Under the pieces are notes generated by a model that saw nothing but the letters and a program-made list of their open reading frames with translations, was not told the origin of the DNA and ran no database searches. From Acidobacteriota bacterium (GTDB lineage Bacteria; Acidobacteriota; Terriglobia; UBA7540): a stretch of DNA of 64,000 bases. Positions 1 to 8,606 of the stretch are shown here, one piece after another. The stretch covers positions 186,001-250,000 of the forward strand of contig JAKCCV010000002.1 of NCBI GenBank assembly GCA_021838785.1, in the 5' to 3' direction. The stretch's first letter is position 1, and each line of letters starts with the position of its first letter. Both the position numbers and the translations under genes were made by a program.

Positions 1-285
1 CAGCAGGCCGTCGTCACGGACTTAGTGGAGCGAACGCTCGCCGCCGCCCGCGCGCGGCAAGTGAATTCAATCTTCGTCGCAGGCGGGGTAGCTTGTAACT
101 CGGCTTTGCGAGACCATTTCCGGGAAGCCGCGAACCCAAGCGGTTTTAAGGTTTTCTTCCCTTCCCCCAAGCTCTCTACCGACAACGCCGCGATGATTGC
201 ATCCGCCGCCTACTTCCGCCTACGGGCTGGCGAGCGCGACGGAGCGACCCTCACGGCGCACGCTTCTTTTCCACTGGGGGTATAA
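1..285 (+). CDS. tsaD: TsaD C-terminal fragment, tRNA t6A biosynthesis
   Basis: This is the last ~94 codons of the tRNA N6-adenosine threonylcarbamoyltransferase; the rest lies before the window. TsaD transfers the threonylcarbamoyl group to A37 of ANN-decoding tRNAs. The visible part carries the family's C-terminal ASKHA signature, with 'VAGGVACNSALR' (the adenosine/phosphate-binding glycine stretch) followed by 'STDNAAMIA', the metal/ATP-binding DNA motif typical of TsaD/Kae1. The frame is open from base 1 and ends at TAA. The partner ATPase TsaE is encoded about 6 kb away on the other strand (6487-7029). The assignment is confident although only the C-terminal quarter can be read. Confidence 0.93.
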   Translation, partial: QQAVVTDLVERTLAAARARQVNSIFVAGGVACNSALRDHFREAANPSGFKVFFPSPKLSTDNAAMIASAAYFRLRAGERDGATLTAHASFPLGV

Positions 286-512
286 CTTCCGCCACAAGAT
301 GGGTTAGACCCGGCAAGCGCGGGAGAGCTATACTTTCGAGCCGTGGGGCATTCGGAAACATCAACCAGGCGGGGAATGGTTCAGTCAAAGGGGCCCAGCC
401 CCGCCCCGTAGCGCGCCATCGGCCTTGAAGGGAGTTGACCGCTGGCGAGCGAAAGCCCATATAGAGTCAAGTACATGAAAAAATCGGCTATTTCAAAAAG
501 TAAGGAGGCACT

Positions 513-1490
513 TTGGAACCTGTTAATCGTCGAGATTTTATGAAATCGGTCGCGGTCGCCGGAGCGGTGGCGGCATCATCGTCTTCCGTCGGCGAGGCCG
601 AGGATGCTCCCACGGGCCCGGTTTTCCTATCTACGTGGCCTTTTGGTCAAGCCGCCAATGAGCGCGCCGCCGAGGTGTTTCACGCGGGTGGCAGTCTGCT
701 CGATGCGGTAGAAAAGGGAATCAACGTGGTTGAAGACGACCCGAAGATCATGAGTGTCGGTTACGGCGGTCTGCCCAACGAAGACGGCGTTGTCGAACTG
801 GATGCCGGAATTATGGATGGCACGCGGCACCGCGCCGGCTCCATTTGCAATCTTCATCACATCAAAAATCCCATCTCCGTCGCCCGGCAGGTGATTGAGA
901 GGACTCGGCACACCACGATGGCGGGAGAAGGCGCGTTTCTGTTCGCACTGAAAATGGGTTTTCACCCGGAGCAGTTGCTCACGCCCGCCAGCCTGGAGCG
1001 TTGGCTAAAATGGAAGGCGACACCCAACCATGTCACCTACTGGATTACGCCCGAGCATCACGACACCATCGGCATGGTGGCGACCGACGGGCAAGAACAC
1101 GTGGTCGCTGGATGCTCGACCTCGGGCCTGGCGTGGAAGATTCCCGGTCGCGTGGCTGACTCGCCTCTGGTCGGCTGCGGCTTTTATGCCGATGACAATG
1201 CGGGAGGGGCTTCCGCCACCGGCGATGGCGACTTGATGACCAACTACTGCACGAGCATTTCCATCGTTCGCATGATGGAGCGAGGCGCCTCACCTCAAGA
1301 GGCCTGCAATGAGCTCCTCCGCCACATGGCGCGGACGGATCCCAAGAATAAAGACAGCCAGTCGGCGGTGATTGCCATGAACCCTCGAGGGGAAGTCGGC
1401 GCCGCCTCCATGAACGCGCAATTTCACCTTCAGTATGCTGTTTGGAAGAATGGCCGCAGCCAACTGCTCGATTCAGTGATTCTTTATTAG
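513..1490 (+). CDS. Tat-exported N4-glycosylasparaginase (Ntn hydrolase)
   Basis: 325-residue protein of the glycosylasparaginase / isoaspartyl peptidase family, which hydrolyses N4-(GlcNAc)-asparagine or beta-aspartyl bonds after autoproteolysis. The N-terminus has a twin-arginine signal (RRDFMK at residues 6-11, then an Ala/Val-rich core), so the enzyme should be exported folded. The motif HDTIGM at 183-188 holds Thr185, the expected autoprocessing nucleophile. It is followed by 'STSGLAWK' and a GCGFYAD segment that match the substrate-binding half of the family. The start is TTG at 513, chosen because a perfect AAGGAGG (502-508) sits four bases upstream and it gives the intact Tat motif. 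The gene stands alone and converges on the next gene with only 13 bases between the stops. Confidence 0.9.
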   Translation: MEPVNRRDFMKSVAVAGAVAASSSSVGEAEDAPTGPVFLSTWPFGQAANERAAEVFHAGGSLLDAVEKGINVVEDDPKIMSVGYGGLPNEDGVVELDAGIMDGTRHRAGSICNLHHIKNPISVARQVIERTRHTTMAGEGAFLFALKMGFHPEQLLTPASLERWLKWKATPNHVTYWITPEHHDTIGMVATDGQEHVVAGCSTSGLAWKIPGRVADSPLVGCGFYADDNAGGASATGDGDLMTNYCTSISIVRMMERGASPQEACNELLRHMARTDPKNKDSQSAVIAMNPRGEVGAASMNAQFHLQYAVWKNGRSQLLDSVILY

Positions 1491-1503
1491 GCGGCCACAC
1501 CTT

Positions 1504-4500
1504 TTATCCAGCACTGGGCCCAGGAGAAGCGGCTACTCGCTCTGAACCGACGGCCAGCAACCACCAGAAGACGCCCAGCACGAGTAAAGCCAGGATGAGG
1601 CCATTCCAGCGATAAAAGGCCGCCGGCTGCGAAAACAAAAAGACGAGGGGGCGCGCAACCACCGCTGCGAATCCCGCTCCCAAATAAGCCACGATGTTGG
1701 AGCGATAGAATAGCGCGACCAGGAGCACGCCGACGGCCACGGGCACGGCGTTGAGCAGCCACCCGGCCACATATTCCGAGACCGAATGCGCGCTTGAGGG
1801 GCCAAGAGCCAGCAGCACTAACGCCAGTCCCGCCCAGAACCACCACGCCCGTCTCTGCCATCCAAGCTGCGCGCCATAAACAATCAACCCCACCGCTGCG
1901 GCGCCAAAAATCGCTTCCATGATAGCGCTAAGGAAGAACCCTCCGGCCGGGAAAATTGAATCCGTCAGGCTTGGAAACAACTGGATGCCCACCGGGGCGA
2001 CGGCGTGAAAGTGGTCAGAGAAAAGCGTGCTGAGGGTTCCCAGAGCGGCTCCTACCGCCAAAGTGAGAAGAATGACGATCACGGCGTCCCCACGCCAGGC
2101 GCGCCGGGCCGACGCCTTGACCACCTGCCACGCCGCAGGATAAAAACTGGCGGCAAGCCCGGCGACCAACCATCCGACCACGCCGAGTAGCAATGGCGCG
2201 ACCGCAAGCGAGGCGGCAATCTCAATCCAAAAGCTTGCAAGCGAAGTCGAAGTGGAATATTGCTCAAAAATGGTAGGGAGCCGATTCAGCTCGCCCAACA
2301 ATGAGGCGACCAGTAGGACGACCCCAACCCATGCCGCGCGTCGCCACGGAATCTTGCCCGCTCGCACTTGCTGCACAAACAGGATGATAAAGCCTCCTGC
2401 CAATCCCAAAAACAGCAATACCTTTAGCGCTGTGAGTACCGTGTTGCCCAAATGAGACGATTCCCGTTGGCGAACCCAGTTTTCCGGCAGCTTAAAATAC
2501 CGCGCCATGCCGATAACCTGATCCCCGGCAATGTTCACGACGATTCGATAATGCGCCCGATCTACGTTGCGCGGGTCGCCCTCTTTGGCCTGCCAGGTTA
2601 AGGTGTAATCTTCGCGGGCTTTTCGCTTGTGAGCCTCCGAATTCAGCAACGAAAACCCTTGCAGGTTATATCCTTGCTGCTCCAGATATTTTTCGGCCAA
2701 GGATTGAGCCTGAGCAGGCGTAAGCGAGGCGCCGGGGGCATCCTGATTGAGAATATGCTGGAAGTCAAACACCAGGCCGTTGGTGGCATCCACAAACACG
2801 CGGTATTCCTCGCGGTGGAGTGGGCGGAAAAATCGAACTTCCCAAAGCTCAAGCCGCGTGGCTTGCCGGTAAATTCGGTCCGCCTCCTGCACGGAGCGAC
2901 GCTGGAGCAGGTAACGCAATGCCAGCGGATTCACATTTTCATCTAACGCAGCGACGTGATGGAACTCTCCGACCTTGACTCCTTGCTTGAGCAGAAATTC
3001 GCTGGCCGCTTGGTCGGCTTCGGAGCGAGTGACACGCAGCTTAATCCCCTTGCCAAATCGGTAAGCGGGAATGAGTGCCAAGCCCGCCGAGACCACAATG
3101 ACCCCGACCGCCAGCGTTCGCCGGCGACCGGATAAGCGCGCATACTCGACCGCCGTAGATTCGGCGGACTCTTCCGCCGTCGCGGCTTCACTGCGTCGCT
3201 TAACGCCCGCCGCAGCGTTGGAGATAGCCGAGTCGTCACTAAAGGTGCCCGTCCGAAGATAAGCAACCAAGGCGATCCCCAGCGGGATAAGCATGATGCC
3301 CGCCGTCAACCCGCCGGAAATCATCAGATACCGGTTGTGCGACCGCAGCAGGAGGAACGCCGTATAGAGAGCATCCACCGAATAATGCCAGATCATCGTC
3401 GCCACCACCCCAAACCGCAGCATGAGGATTCCCACGATGATGCCGGCAAACCCAACTTCCAAGCCACGAATGAAGAACGGCTGATTGGGATAGGCGGAAT
3501 GCAAAAAGCCCCAAATGAACGCGGCCGCAATCAAACCGACGGGAAGTGAACGAAAAGTTTTCCGCAAAAAGGGAATGGCAAAAGCCCGAAACTGCAACTC
3601 CTCGTTGACCGCAGGGAAAAATCCCACAAAGAGGACAGAAACCCAAGGGATCGCTGTATTGAGCTGGTTTGAAAATGGAAGGTCGGAAGGCGCCCAGGCT
3701 CCCAGCCGGTTGGCAATCAAATAGAAAATGGTCTGATAAGCAAAAAAGAAAAACGTCATGGCGATGCCGACGACGTTGGCAATAAAAAATGACCGTGAAC
3801 GCAGGCCGGACCAGCTGAGCGTGCGCCGAATGGAAGGCAGTGTCGGATAGGAGGCGCGGTAAACCGGCTCGCAAGCCGCCACCACGAGGAAGATGGCGGC
3901 GCCCGTGCCGAGCGCGCTCAGTAGCGCGCCGATATAGTAATTGCCAATAAAGCTTGAATAGGAGGCGGTGGTGGAGTAACCGAACTTTTCTATTGAAAAT
4001 TGATTGAGCTGGCCGAGAAAATAAAGCACTGCCGCTACCGCGCCAAAACCAAACGACATCCGCATGGGAATATCGCGGTCGCGCAGGCGCCGAATCAAAA
4101 TCACTGCCATGGCCAAAATCAGAAGAAACCAGAACACCTGATCCACAAGCTGCGCATCAATGTTTCGAGATCGCAGGCGCCGATATCCCCGCTGCCAATT
4201 GTCGGGGATTTTGACATACTCGTGATAGCCTGCGACCTGGTCGCCATCTACCTCCACGGAGATACGGTAACTGCCATCCCCCAAGTGGACCGATTTCTCC
4301 TTCCAAACGAACCGGTGGTCAATCCGCACCACCTTGGCCGGATTTTTCCCCGCAGTGCGCTTTTCCGTAGCCGCCTCGACGAAGGACAAATCGCCGAGCT
4401 CGCGGTGCATGACGTGGGTCAGGAAATTTTCCGCGATGGCCTGAGCCTGGGATTGGGTCAGTTGAGCGCCGGGACGATCCTCGGGAATTTCATGCTCAAA

Positions 4501-4902
4501 TCCGACCACCTGGCCCAAGGGCGTCACATCCACGCGGAACTGCTCTTTTTGGAGCGGCTTGAACCACCGGTGGGCCCAGCGCCAAAGATGGATGGGGCCC
4601 GAAGTGAGTTGGTTCATTTTCGCCAAACCCTGGGTTCGTTCCAGGTAGAGTTTGGCCTCGTCGTCGTATTCGAAGATGGCGGCGTGACGATAGCCGGCAA
4701 GATGAAATCCGCGGTCGTGCAGAAACTTTTCAGCAATCGGCAGCGATTGCTGCTTATTGACGCGGAGCTGAAGCGAAGCTTCAGGAAAGGCGTGGGAAAA
4801 ATATTTAATGCCGAACACGAGGCAGGCCGCCGAAACGACCGCTGCCACGACGATAATCCGTAGGTCCGACCGCGTCAGCTTGTTGGGCATCTGCTCATCC
4901 AC
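1504..4902 (-). CDS. large duplicated CPBP-family intramembrane metalloprotease
   Basis: 1132-residue polytopic membrane protein. Residues ~18-240 form an N-terminal TM plus an extracytoplasmic region; residues ~255-550 are multi-TM and contain all three CPBP (type II CAAX protease-like) motifs: EELQFR (E434, E435, R439), FIWGFLH (H468) and HYSVD (H506, D510). Residues ~600-1120 repeat the same plan: the soluble part is clearly homologous (compare 'GAQLTQSQAQAIAE' with 'GASLTPAQAQSLAE', and 'YVKIPDNW' with 'YFKLPENW'). The second membrane half has lost the glutamate pair and histidines and is presumably inactive. Typical CPBP proteins have 200-300 residues, so this one is very large. The start is GTG at 4902, directly abutting a GGAGG; an ATG at 4890 is an alternative. 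Its substrate is unknown. Confidence 0.82.
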   Translation of the reverse strand: MDEQMPNKLTRSDLRIIVVAAVVSAACLVFGIKYFSHAFPEASLQLRVNKQQSLPIAEKFLHDRGFHLAGYRHAAIFEYDDEAKLYLERTQGLAKMNQLTSGPIHLWRWAHRWFKPLQKEQFRVDVTPLGQVVGFEHEIPEDRPGAQLTQSQAQAIAENFLTHVMHRELGDLSFVEAATEKRTAGKNPAKVVRIDHRFVWKEKSVHLGDGSYRISVEVDGDQVAGYHEYVKIPDNWQRGYRRLRSRNIDAQLVDQVFWFLLILAMAVILIRRLRDRDIPMRMSFGFGAVAAVLYFLGQLNQFSIEKFGYSTTASYSSFIGNYYIGALLSALGTGAAIFLVVAACEPVYRASYPTLPSIRRTLSWSGLRSRSFFIANVVGIAMTFFFFAYQTIFYLIANRLGAWAPSDLPFSNQLNTAIPWVSVLFVGFFPAVNEELQFRAFAIPFLRKTFRSLPVGLIAAAFIWGFLHSAYPNQPFFIRGLEVGFAGIIVGILMLRFGVVATMIWHYSVDALYTAFLLLRSHNRYLMISGGLTAGIMLIPLGIALVAYLRTGTFSDDSAISNAAAGVKRRSEAATAEESAESTAVEYARLSGRRRTLAVGVIVVSAGLALIPAYRFGKGIKLRVTRSEADQAASEFLLKQGVKVGEFHHVAALDENVNPLALRYLLQRRSVQEADRIYRQATRLELWEVRFFRPLHREEYRVFVDATNGLVFDFQHILNQDAPGASLTPAQAQSLAEKYLEQQGYNLQGFSLLNSEAHKRKAREDYTLTWQAKEGDPRNVDRAHYRIVVNIAGDQVIGMARYFKLPENWVRQRESSHLGNTVLTALKVLLFLGLAGGFIILFVQQVRAGKIPWRRAAWVGVVLLVASLLGELNRLPTIFEQYSTSTSLASFWIEIAASLAVAPLLLGVVGWLVAGLAASFYPAAWQVVKASARRAWRGDAVIVILLTLAVGAALGTLSTLFSDHFHAVAPVGIQLFPSLTDSIFPAGGFFLSAIMEAIFGAAAVGLIVYGAQLGWQRRAWWFWAGLALVLLALGPSSAHSVSEYVAGWLLNAVPVAVGVLLVALFYRSNIVAYLGAGFAAVVARPLVFLFSQPAAFYRWNGLILALLVLGVFWWLLAVGSERVAASPGPSAG

Positions 4903-5010
4903 CCTCCGCTCGCAGGGAAACCGTCATCCACGCCAGAATAAAGGCACGTCGCCTTTCGAACAGTCAATCTCTCAACGCGCCAACAGCGTGCGGCCTACCG
5001 AGCATGGACA

Positions 5011-5481
5011 TCACCTCAGCCGCTTCATCATCAGCCAAGCTGAGAGGTCTCTCCCATAATAATTTGGAAGCTGCTCTACTTTTTGATACCCGCGAGCCTC
5101 ATAGAATCGCTGGGCGAGCAAGTTCTCCTCGGCAGTTTCAAGATAAAAGAATTCGATGCCTGCCCCTCGCGCCCACTCCTCCGCTGTGTCCATCAGCGTG
5201 CTGCCAATTCCCCGGTGGCGCCACCGGCCAAGGACGTCAATCGTAATCACATGGCCGATTTTGCGCCCTTCGCGGCCGGCGACGACAAATCCCACGATTT
5301 CCTTCTCCGCCTCCGCCACCCAAGTCTTGGAACCTTTCTGCTCAATGAACCCCGATAACTCATCGCGCGAGTAAGCGATACCTCGCGGAAAGCAGAGCTG
5401 GTCAATCATGTAAAGCGTGTCGAGATCGGAAGGGCAAAAAGGTCTGATGACCTTGCGGCCACGAACTGCGAGCTCCTTCAT
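5011..5481 (-). CDS. GNAT-family N-acetyltransferase, RimI-like
   Basis: 156-residue protein with a single GNAT fold. The acetyl-CoA pyrophosphate-binding motif A is visible as 'RWRHRGIGSTLM' (R/Q-x-x-G-x-G form), preceded by the beta-strand 'VITIDV', and the C-terminal motif B region 'AQRFYEARGY' is classic for the RimI type. RimI-like enzymes acetylate protein N-termini or small amines; the substrate here cannot be deduced. The ATG at 5481 gives a normal GNAT N-terminus beginning just before 'IRPFCPSDLDTL'. It is followed downstream, on the same strand, by the CPBP protease gene after ~110 bases. Confidence 0.85.
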   Translation of the reverse strand: MKELAVRGRKVIRPFCPSDLDTLYMIDQLCFPRGIAYSRDELSGFIEQKGSKTWVAEAEKEIVGFVVAGREGRKIGHVITIDVLGRWRHRGIGSTLMDTAEEWARGAGIEFFYLETAEENLLAQRFYEARGYQKVEQLPNYYGRDLSAWLMMKRLR

Positions 5482-5544
5482 GGCGCGCTTCTCGACCTCA
5501 CCTGCGTTTCGGCCTCGGCGTGTTCGATGTCGGGCCTTGCCAGT

Positions 5545-6042
5545 TTACCGTCCCTCCGCCCGTCGCATGCTCGCCATCAGGTCTTGGGTGACTTTCTGGG
5601 CCGTCTGACGCAGAGCTTTGCGGAGTGGCGGAGGGTCCAACGGCAGCCGAATCTCATCCTGCCAAATGGCGGCGCCCGTCACCCGGTTGCTGAGAAATAC
5701 CTCCGAGTGAAGCAGCTTGAGATGAGTCGCGTCCAAGCAAGTGCCGCTCAGCACGGCATCCGCCTGTCTTTTATCCACTGCTAGTCGGAACCGTCCCAGC
5801 TTGCTGAGATCGTCGGCGATCTTGATGCCCAACCGGTTTTCGATAGGTTCGATAAAGATGGTGTGAACCCGCATGAGGGCGCGAGCGTTCATCGTGAATG
5901 AGGTATTGGGCATCCGGGAAGAGCCCTTCCCGCCGCGCAGGGTTGGGCGTTGGTCAGCTTGCGGGTGTGGAAGCGCCAAGCCGATGCCTAACGTCGCCCA
6001 ACAAAGAATGGCCGTCGTGACGAGCCAAGTCATTTGCTTCAT
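5545..6042 (-). CDS. small exported protein of unknown function
   Basis: 165 residues with a cleavable-looking signal peptide (hydrophobic residues ~5-24, ending near LALP). The mature part contains 'TIFIEPIENRLGIKIADDLSKL' style alternation (a short segment is quoted in pieces: TIFIEPI, IADDLSKLGRF, DAVLSGTC) which resembles small periplasmic proteins that report on outer-membrane or lipoprotein assembly, but I do not recognise a named family. There is one mature Cys. It lies upstream of the GNAT gene on the same strand with a ~60-base gap and downstream of another small exported gene, so the three may be co-transcribed. Function is unassigned. Confidence 0.6.
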   Translation of the reverse strand: MKQMTWLVTTAILCWATLGIGLALPHPQADQRPTLRGGKGSSRMPNTSFTMNARALMRVHTIFIEPIENRLGIKIADDLSKLGRFRLAVDKRQADAVLSGTCLDATHLKLLHSEVFLSNRVTGAAIWQDEIRLPLDPPPLRKALRQTAQKVTQDLMASMRRAEGR

Positions 6043-6099
6043 CTTTCACCTCACCGGTCGGCCCATGGGGCCTGCGGGCGCGGCCGACTCCCATCCCTC

Positions 6100-6417
6100 T
6101 CAACCCGCGCCGAGTTGCTTGTAACCTTCCCGCAAGATCCTTTGCCGGTCCTTGAGCTTCTGCCGCTCGTCCTTCTGCCGATTGCGGAGCCGTCGCTCCT
6201 CCCGCTTCATTTTATGTTCCATTTGGATCCGCACGGCCTTGGGCAGCCGTTCGTTCTTAAACATCTGCTTTTCGTACTTGATTTTCAGCTTGAAGTTCTT
6301 CATCTCCTGCTTTTGTCGCTGCTTCAGGAGCGACTTCTCAGTTGACCGCTTGGGTGCGGCCGTGGCCAGTCCTGCCCACAAACCTGCCACGACCATCAGC
6401 ATCAGACTTTTCCGCAT
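6100..6417 (-). CDS. small Lys/Arg-rich exported protein
   Basis: 105 residues starting at the ATG at 6417, chosen because GGAGGAGG lies 4-5 bases upstream. A longer in-frame start exists at 6435. After a signal peptide (MRKSLMLMVV..., ending at TAAA) the mature protein is almost entirely charged: long stretches of K, R, E and Q predicted to be one continuous helix or coiled coil (for example 'LKQRQKQEMKNFKLK' and 'MKREERRLRNRQKDE'). The net charge is strongly positive. Such proteins are common as uncharacterised secreted products in acidobacterial genomes; a role such as envelope or nucleic-acid binding would be speculation. It lies directly upstream of the 165-residue exported protein. Confidence 0.6.
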   Translation of the reverse strand: MRKSLMLMVVAGLWAGLATAAPKRSTEKSLLKQRQKQEMKNFKLKIKYEKQMFKNERLPKAVRIQMEHKMKREERRLRNRQKDERQKLKDRQRILREGYKQLGAG

Positions 6418-6486
6418 TTCGCCTCCTCCGACCACCGGTTTCTGGCGTCCACGTTTCTCTTGCGATCGGCCCCCACGTGCAGGATA

Positions 6487-7029
6487 TTACCGAACCTTGG
6501 TGTCACTTGCAACGCTGCCTGGCCAGCGCTCGTCCAGCTTCCAATTAAAAGCTTCCAGCCTCAATCGGCGAGCAGAATCGTTGACCAATTCAATTTTAAT
6601 GTCGAGCCGCACGGTCGTCGGCGCGACGTCAAGCTTTCTGCCCCATTCCACAATGAGGACGGCGTTTTGGTCCAGCGCCTCGTCAAGACCCAAGGTCGCA
6701 ATCTCCTGCGCCGTTTCGATGCGGTACAGATCCGCATGATAAACCTTGGGGGCGTTCCCGTATTCGTGGACAAGCGTGAAAGACGGGCTGGTGACTTCTT
6801 CTTCGCGGCCCGCGCCAAGCCCGGAGACAATCCCTTTGGTCAGGGTCGTTTTGCCGCTGCCCAATTCTCCATCAAGAATCACCAGGCACCCGTCGGGGAG
6901 ATGGCGAGCAAGCCAGCGACCGAGCTCAACGGTTTCCTCGGGAGAATGCGTACAAAGTTCGATAACCGTGGATTTTGCTTCGCTGCGATGGCCGCCAGCT
7001 TCCGACCACGCTGTTTCCGCTCTGCTCAT
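6487..7029 (-). CDS. tsaE: tRNA threonylcarbamoyladenosine biosynthesis ATPase TsaE
   Basis: 180-residue P-loop ATPase that cycles with TsaB-TsaD in t6A37 synthesis. The Walker A motif is 'GELGSGKTTLTKG' at about residues 55-67, followed by the family signature 'TSPSFTLVHEY' and the Walker B-like 'LIVEWG', all in the positions usual for TsaE (YjeE). The N-terminal 'SPEETVELGRWLA' is also characteristic. Its ATG overlaps the stop of the upstream nnr gene by four bases (ATGA), so the two are translationally coupled. This pairing of a metabolite-repair enzyme gene with tsaE is a well known neighbourhood (yjeF-yjeE) in many bacteria. Confidence 0.95.
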   Translation of the reverse strand: MSRAETAWSEAGGHRSEAKSTVIELCTHSPEETVELGRWLARHLPDGCLVILDGELGSGKTTLTKGIVSGLGAGREEEVTSPSFTLVHEYGNAPKVYHADLYRIETAQEIATLGLDEALDQNAVLIVEWGRKLDVAPTTVRLDIKIELVNDSARRLRLEAFNWKLDERWPGSVASDTKVR

Positions 7030-8603
7030 AGATGAGAATCCTCAAGCTCACGGAAGGCCGCCGGAAGGCACTCGATGATGTCACCCGCCATCAGCGATGC
7101 TTCGCCTTTTTCTCGCGCCGCCCCGTCGCCGGCCAGACCATGCAGATAAACTCCGGCCACCATAACGGAGGTCACCGGCCGCTTCGGGTATTGAGCCAGC
7201 AAGCTCGCCAAGATGCCCGTCAGAACGTCGCCGGAACCGCCCGTCGCCATGCCGGGATTGCCCGTAGGATTGACCCATACCTGGCCGTCCGGGGCGGCAA
7301 TCACCGTGCGATAGCCCTTCAAAACCAAATAAACACCGTGCCGCAGGGTAAACTCGCGCGCCACCTCAACGCGCCGGCGCAGAATCTCTGACACCTTCAG
7401 GCCCGTTAAGCGAGCGAACTCCCCTGGATGCGGCGTGAGGACGCGCACCCTGTCTGCGGTTACAAGCGTCTCAATACAACCGGCAAAAGCATTCAGGCCA
7501 TCCGCATCCAGAACCATCGGTACGCGGTATCGGTTGACCGCCTGGCGAATAAATTCCGCCGTCTCCGGCTGCAATCCAAGGCCGGGGCCGACAGCCAAGA
7601 CATCTTTGCCTTCCACCACTCTGTCGAGCCAGCCGTGCTCCAACGCCTGAAGTGAGACGGTTCCCGCTTCAGTCTCCGGCAAGGGCTCCGTCATCACCTC
7701 CATGGAGTAGGAAGCCACCATGGGAAGCGCACTCTTGGACGTTGCCACCGTGGCCAGACCGACGCCGGAACGCAGGGCCGCCCTCGCGCACATGGCCGCC
7801 GCTCCGCTTTTTCCGACCGAGCCGCCCACAATCAGCGCATGGCCATAGGTTCCTTTGTGAGTGTCGCGCCGCCTCCGTTCGGCCAACCAAACAACATCCT
7901 TGCGCTCGGTCAAGTTCAGAAAAAGCGAGCCATCCGAATCCAGCAACTCAGGCGGCGTGCCAATGGGCTGGACAATCCATTTGCCCATTTGCTCACAGGC
8001 GGGCGGGAAAACGTGCGCGCGTTTCGGCGCGGTGAAGGTCACACAACTGGCGGCACGGACGTGTTCCCCAATGATTTCACCGGTATCCGCGGAAAGGCCG
8101 GAAGGCACATCCACCGCCACTATCTGTGCACGCGGGAAAACCCGAGGCAGGCTCCGCACAACCTCCAGCAGAAAGCCTTCGAGCGGTTTGTTGAGGCCCG
8201 TGCCGAGCAAGGCATCCACCAGAAGAGTGGAATCGCCGAGCGTCACCGTGGCTTCGCTCCAGGTCGCAAGATCCTGGACGACGCGGATCGGCACCAATTC
8301 AGCGAGGCGCCGGTAATTGACGGCCGCATCGCCTCTCAGCAATCCCGGATCGGCCAGCAGGAGAACTTGTGGAATGATTTGCTGTTGAAAAAGGTGTCGC
8401 GCCGCCACCATGCCGTCGCCGCCATTGTTGCCTTTGCCGCAGAGGACAACAATGTTGCGTCGCTCGAGCGGGCCAAACTGCTCCACGAGAAACTGGGCCA
8501 CGGCGCGCCCCGCGTGTTCCATCAACTCGAGGCTAGGAATGCCGGCCTGCTCCGTCGTGAGCCGATCAATGCGCGCCATTTCGGCCGCCGTCAGCACCTT
8601 CAT
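7026..8603 (-). CDS. nnr: bifunctional NAD(P)H-hydrate epimerase/dehydratase
   Basis: 525-residue fusion that repairs damaged nicotinamide cofactors. Residues ~1-215 form the YjeF_N epimerase domain, with 'VLCGKGNNGGDGMVAARHL' as the NAD(P)HX-binding glycine motif and 'DVPSGLSADTG' as the ligand loop. Residues ~230-520 form the ribokinase-like ADP/ATP-dependent dehydratase domain, with 'VGPGLG', 'LDADGLNA', 'LTPHPGEFARL' and the C-terminal catalytic 'GSGDVLTG'. The overall length and domain order match E. coli NnrD/E (YjeF). The gene is followed by tsaE through an ATGA overlap and preceded, after three bases, by the potassium-channel gene, so all three probably form one operon. Confidence 0.95.
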   Translation of the reverse strand: MKVLTAAEMARIDRLTTEQAGIPSLELMEHAGRAVAQFLVEQFGPLERRNIVVLCGKGNNGGDGMVAARHLFQQQIIPQVLLLADPGLLRGDAAVNYRRLAELVPIRVVQDLATWSEATVTLGDSTLLVDALLGTGLNKPLEGFLLEVVRSLPRVFPRAQIVAVDVPSGLSADTGEIIGEHVRAASCVTFTAPKRAHVFPPACEQMGKWIVQPIGTPPELLDSDGSLFLNLTERKDVVWLAERRRRDTHKGTYGHALIVGGSVGKSGAAAMCARAALRSGVGLATVATSKSALPMVASYSMEVMTEPLPETEAGTVSLQALEHGWLDRVVEGKDVLAVGPGLGLQPETAEFIRQAVNRYRVPMVLDADGLNAFAGCIETLVTADRVRVLTPHPGEFARLTGLKVSEILRRRVEVAREFTLRHGVYLVLKGYRTVIAAPDGQVWVNPTGNPGMATGGSGDVLTGILASLLAQYPKRPVTSVMVAGVYLHGLAGDGAAREKGEASLMAGDIIECLPAAFRELEDSHL

Positions 8604-8606
8604 GGC

